From positions 1 through 13,968 of the forward strand of contig QGVC01000055.1 in assembly GCA_003242645.1 (NCBI GenBank): DNA of 13,968 nt, written 5' to 3'. Made by a program: the position numbers and the translations under genes. The notes beneath the pieces are model-generated. The model saw only the letters and a list, made by a program, of their open reading frames with translations, did not search any database and was not told the origin of the DNA. Position 1 is the stretch's first letter. Every line of letters begins with the position of its first letter. Source of the DNA: Pseudomonadota bacterium (GTDB lineage Bacteria > Pseudomonadota > Alphaproteobacteria > Rhizobiales > Hyphomicrobiaceae). Of the stretch, positions 12,986 through 13,968 are shown piece after piece.

Positions 12986-13968
12986 TCAGGCAATCAGCCA
13001 CTGATCGATGATGAGCTCGTAAACCTTTCCGTCGTTTTCATTCGGATTCGAATCGTTATCCACGCCACGATCCACCAGATAGAGGCTCATTTGCGTCGGG
13101 TCTATGCTGCTCGGCGCGAGAGCCAGACCCGCCGGATTGCGCGCTCCAGCCTCTGAGATATCGAGAAAACCCAAGAGCTCACCTGTGGGTGTGACCATCG
13201 CGATCGAATTGCGTGTGGACGTGACATAGAGGATGTCACGTCCAGGGTCATATTCAATACCTTCCGGATCACGGATCCCCAATGCTTCAGCATCGAAGCT
13301 GGTCACAATGTCATCGCCACCGGCAGACGCTACACCGTCGAATTTGCCGTTGGCACCTGGGTCAATGGTATAGATTCTTCCGCCAGCCCCGTCCGCGATA
13401 TACAAGACCCCACGGTTTGCATCGTACGTAATTCCTTCTGGGTCCTTGCTGCCATACGCGGACGTCTTAAATGACGTTACCACGTCGTCCGACGTTCCAT
13501 AGCGCTTGTCTGGACCGGGATCCAGCTCGTAAACGCTTCTTGTTCCTGTGTCGTCGGTGAAGAACAGATGCCAGTTGTTTGGATTATAAGCAACACCAGT
13601 CGGTTCGTCAGAAAAATGAAAAGCTGTCAGCGAGCCCGCGAATGAGCCGTTCGGGTTCATCATGAATAAGTTGTCGCCTGTGAACAGGTTAGGCATTTCG
13701 TTGACTTCGCCATCCGAGATCATCAACACACCCAAGTGCGCGATATACGCGATTCCAGATGGATCGGGGCTGGGTGGCGACCAAGCGGAAGCCAGTGTTG
13801 TACGGACCAGCGAAACCGAGGTCGGTATTTGGGGTGGCGCAGAATCGACGACGCTCACTGAATAATCCTGCGTCGCGACGCTACCGTCTGTGGAAGTTGC
13901 CGTGACGGTGAGCGTAATGGAAGGCTCAAGCTCGGCATCGAGCGCGCCAGTCCCCGAGCGGGTGATGA
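12986..13968 (-). CDS. Large surface/secreted protein, C-terminal part: cadherin-like repeat then beta-propeller (cut by window edge)
   Basis: The minus-strand frame is open from the right edge to the stop at 12986 (327 codons). An internal GTG at 13858 is not the real start, because the upstream codons continue a recognisable domain: LTVTATSTDGSVATQDYSVSV, the closing strands of a cadherin-like or tandem-repeat domain. Downstream come five propeller blades sharing P-x-GIxY-x(6-8)-LxxxD, at about 13771-13712, 13609-13556, 13444-13394, 13276-13217 and 13138-13070. Between them are acidic loops such as DPGPDKRYGTSDD that look calcium-binding. This combination is seen at the end of very large extracellular repeat proteins, but no RTX nonapeptide or anchor is visible here, so the secretion route is unknown. 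It ends in a strong terminator. An adhesin or matrix-protein role is inferred from architecture and the neighbouring export genes. Confidence 0.8.
   Translation of the reverse strand, partial: ITRSGTGALDAELEPSITLTVTATSTDGSVATQDYSVSVVDSAPPQIPTSVSLVRTTLASAWSPPSPDPSGIAYIAHLGVLMISDGEVNEMPNLFTGDNLFMMNPNGSFAGSLTAFHFSDEPTGVAYNPNNWHLFFTDDTGTRSVYELDPGPDKRYGTSDDVVTSFKTSAYGSKDPEGITYDANRGVLYIADGAGGRIYTIDPGANGKFDGVASAGGDDIVTSFDAEALGIRDPEGIEYDPGRDILYVTSTRNSIAMVTPTGELLGFLDISEAGARNPAGLALAPSSIDPTQMSLYLVDRGVDNDSNPNENDGKVYELIIDQWLIA

Noticed and set aside
12986..13858. Complete 290-residue protein starting at GTG 13858
   Set aside because: The frame is open to the window edge and the upstream codons encode a recognisable repeat domain, so the gene is partial.

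Overview
The window is a stretch of an exopolysaccharide or capsule biosynthesis locus from a Gram-negative bacterium. It encodes the core of a Wzx/Wzy-type pathway: an initiating phosphoglycosyltransferase, a flippase, a polymerase, an outer-membrane export (OPX) protein and a polysaccharide co-polymerase fused to a BY-kinase. The OPX protein with an internal coiled coil (ExoF-like) and the ExoP-like co-polymerase suggest a proteobacterium, probably an alphaproteobacterium related to rhizobia. That placement is inferred from gene types and composition only; no rRNA or other marker gene is present.

Layout. From 3610 down to 1, five closely packed minus-strand genes look like one operon: sugar nucleotidyltransferase, NAD-dependent nucleotide-sugar reductase/epimerase, initiating sugar transferase, an unassigned P-loop kinase-like protein, and a GT4 glycosyltransferase cut by the left edge. 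A divergent control region (3611-3857) separates this operon from a plus-strand sulfotransferase. A minus-strand Wzy-like polymerase converges on the sulfotransferase with a 14-base gap. A second divergent region (6065-6292), rich in inverted repeats, leads into a plus-strand pair: a secreted beta-propeller protein overlapping a Wzx flippase. A minus-strand OPX gene converges on the flippase. A third divergent region (10425-10735) drives OPX one way and the ExoP-like co-polymerase/kinase the other. At the right edge is the 3' end of a large minus-strand gene, with a cadherin-like repeat tail and then a beta-propeller with five recognisable blade motifs, followed by a clear intrinsic terminator.

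How it probably works. The nucleotidyltransferase and SDR enzyme make an activated (possibly GDP-) sugar. The sugar transferase loads the first sugar phosphate on undecaprenyl phosphate, and the GT4 enzyme and others outside the window extend it. Wzx flips the repeat unit, Wzy polymerises it, the ExoP-like protein controls length and OPX exports the chain. The sulfotransferase suggests a sulfated product. The secreted propeller co-translated with Wzx and the large repeat-rich surface protein are the least explained components.

No tRNA, rRNA, CRISPR array, insertion sequence or phage gene was seen.
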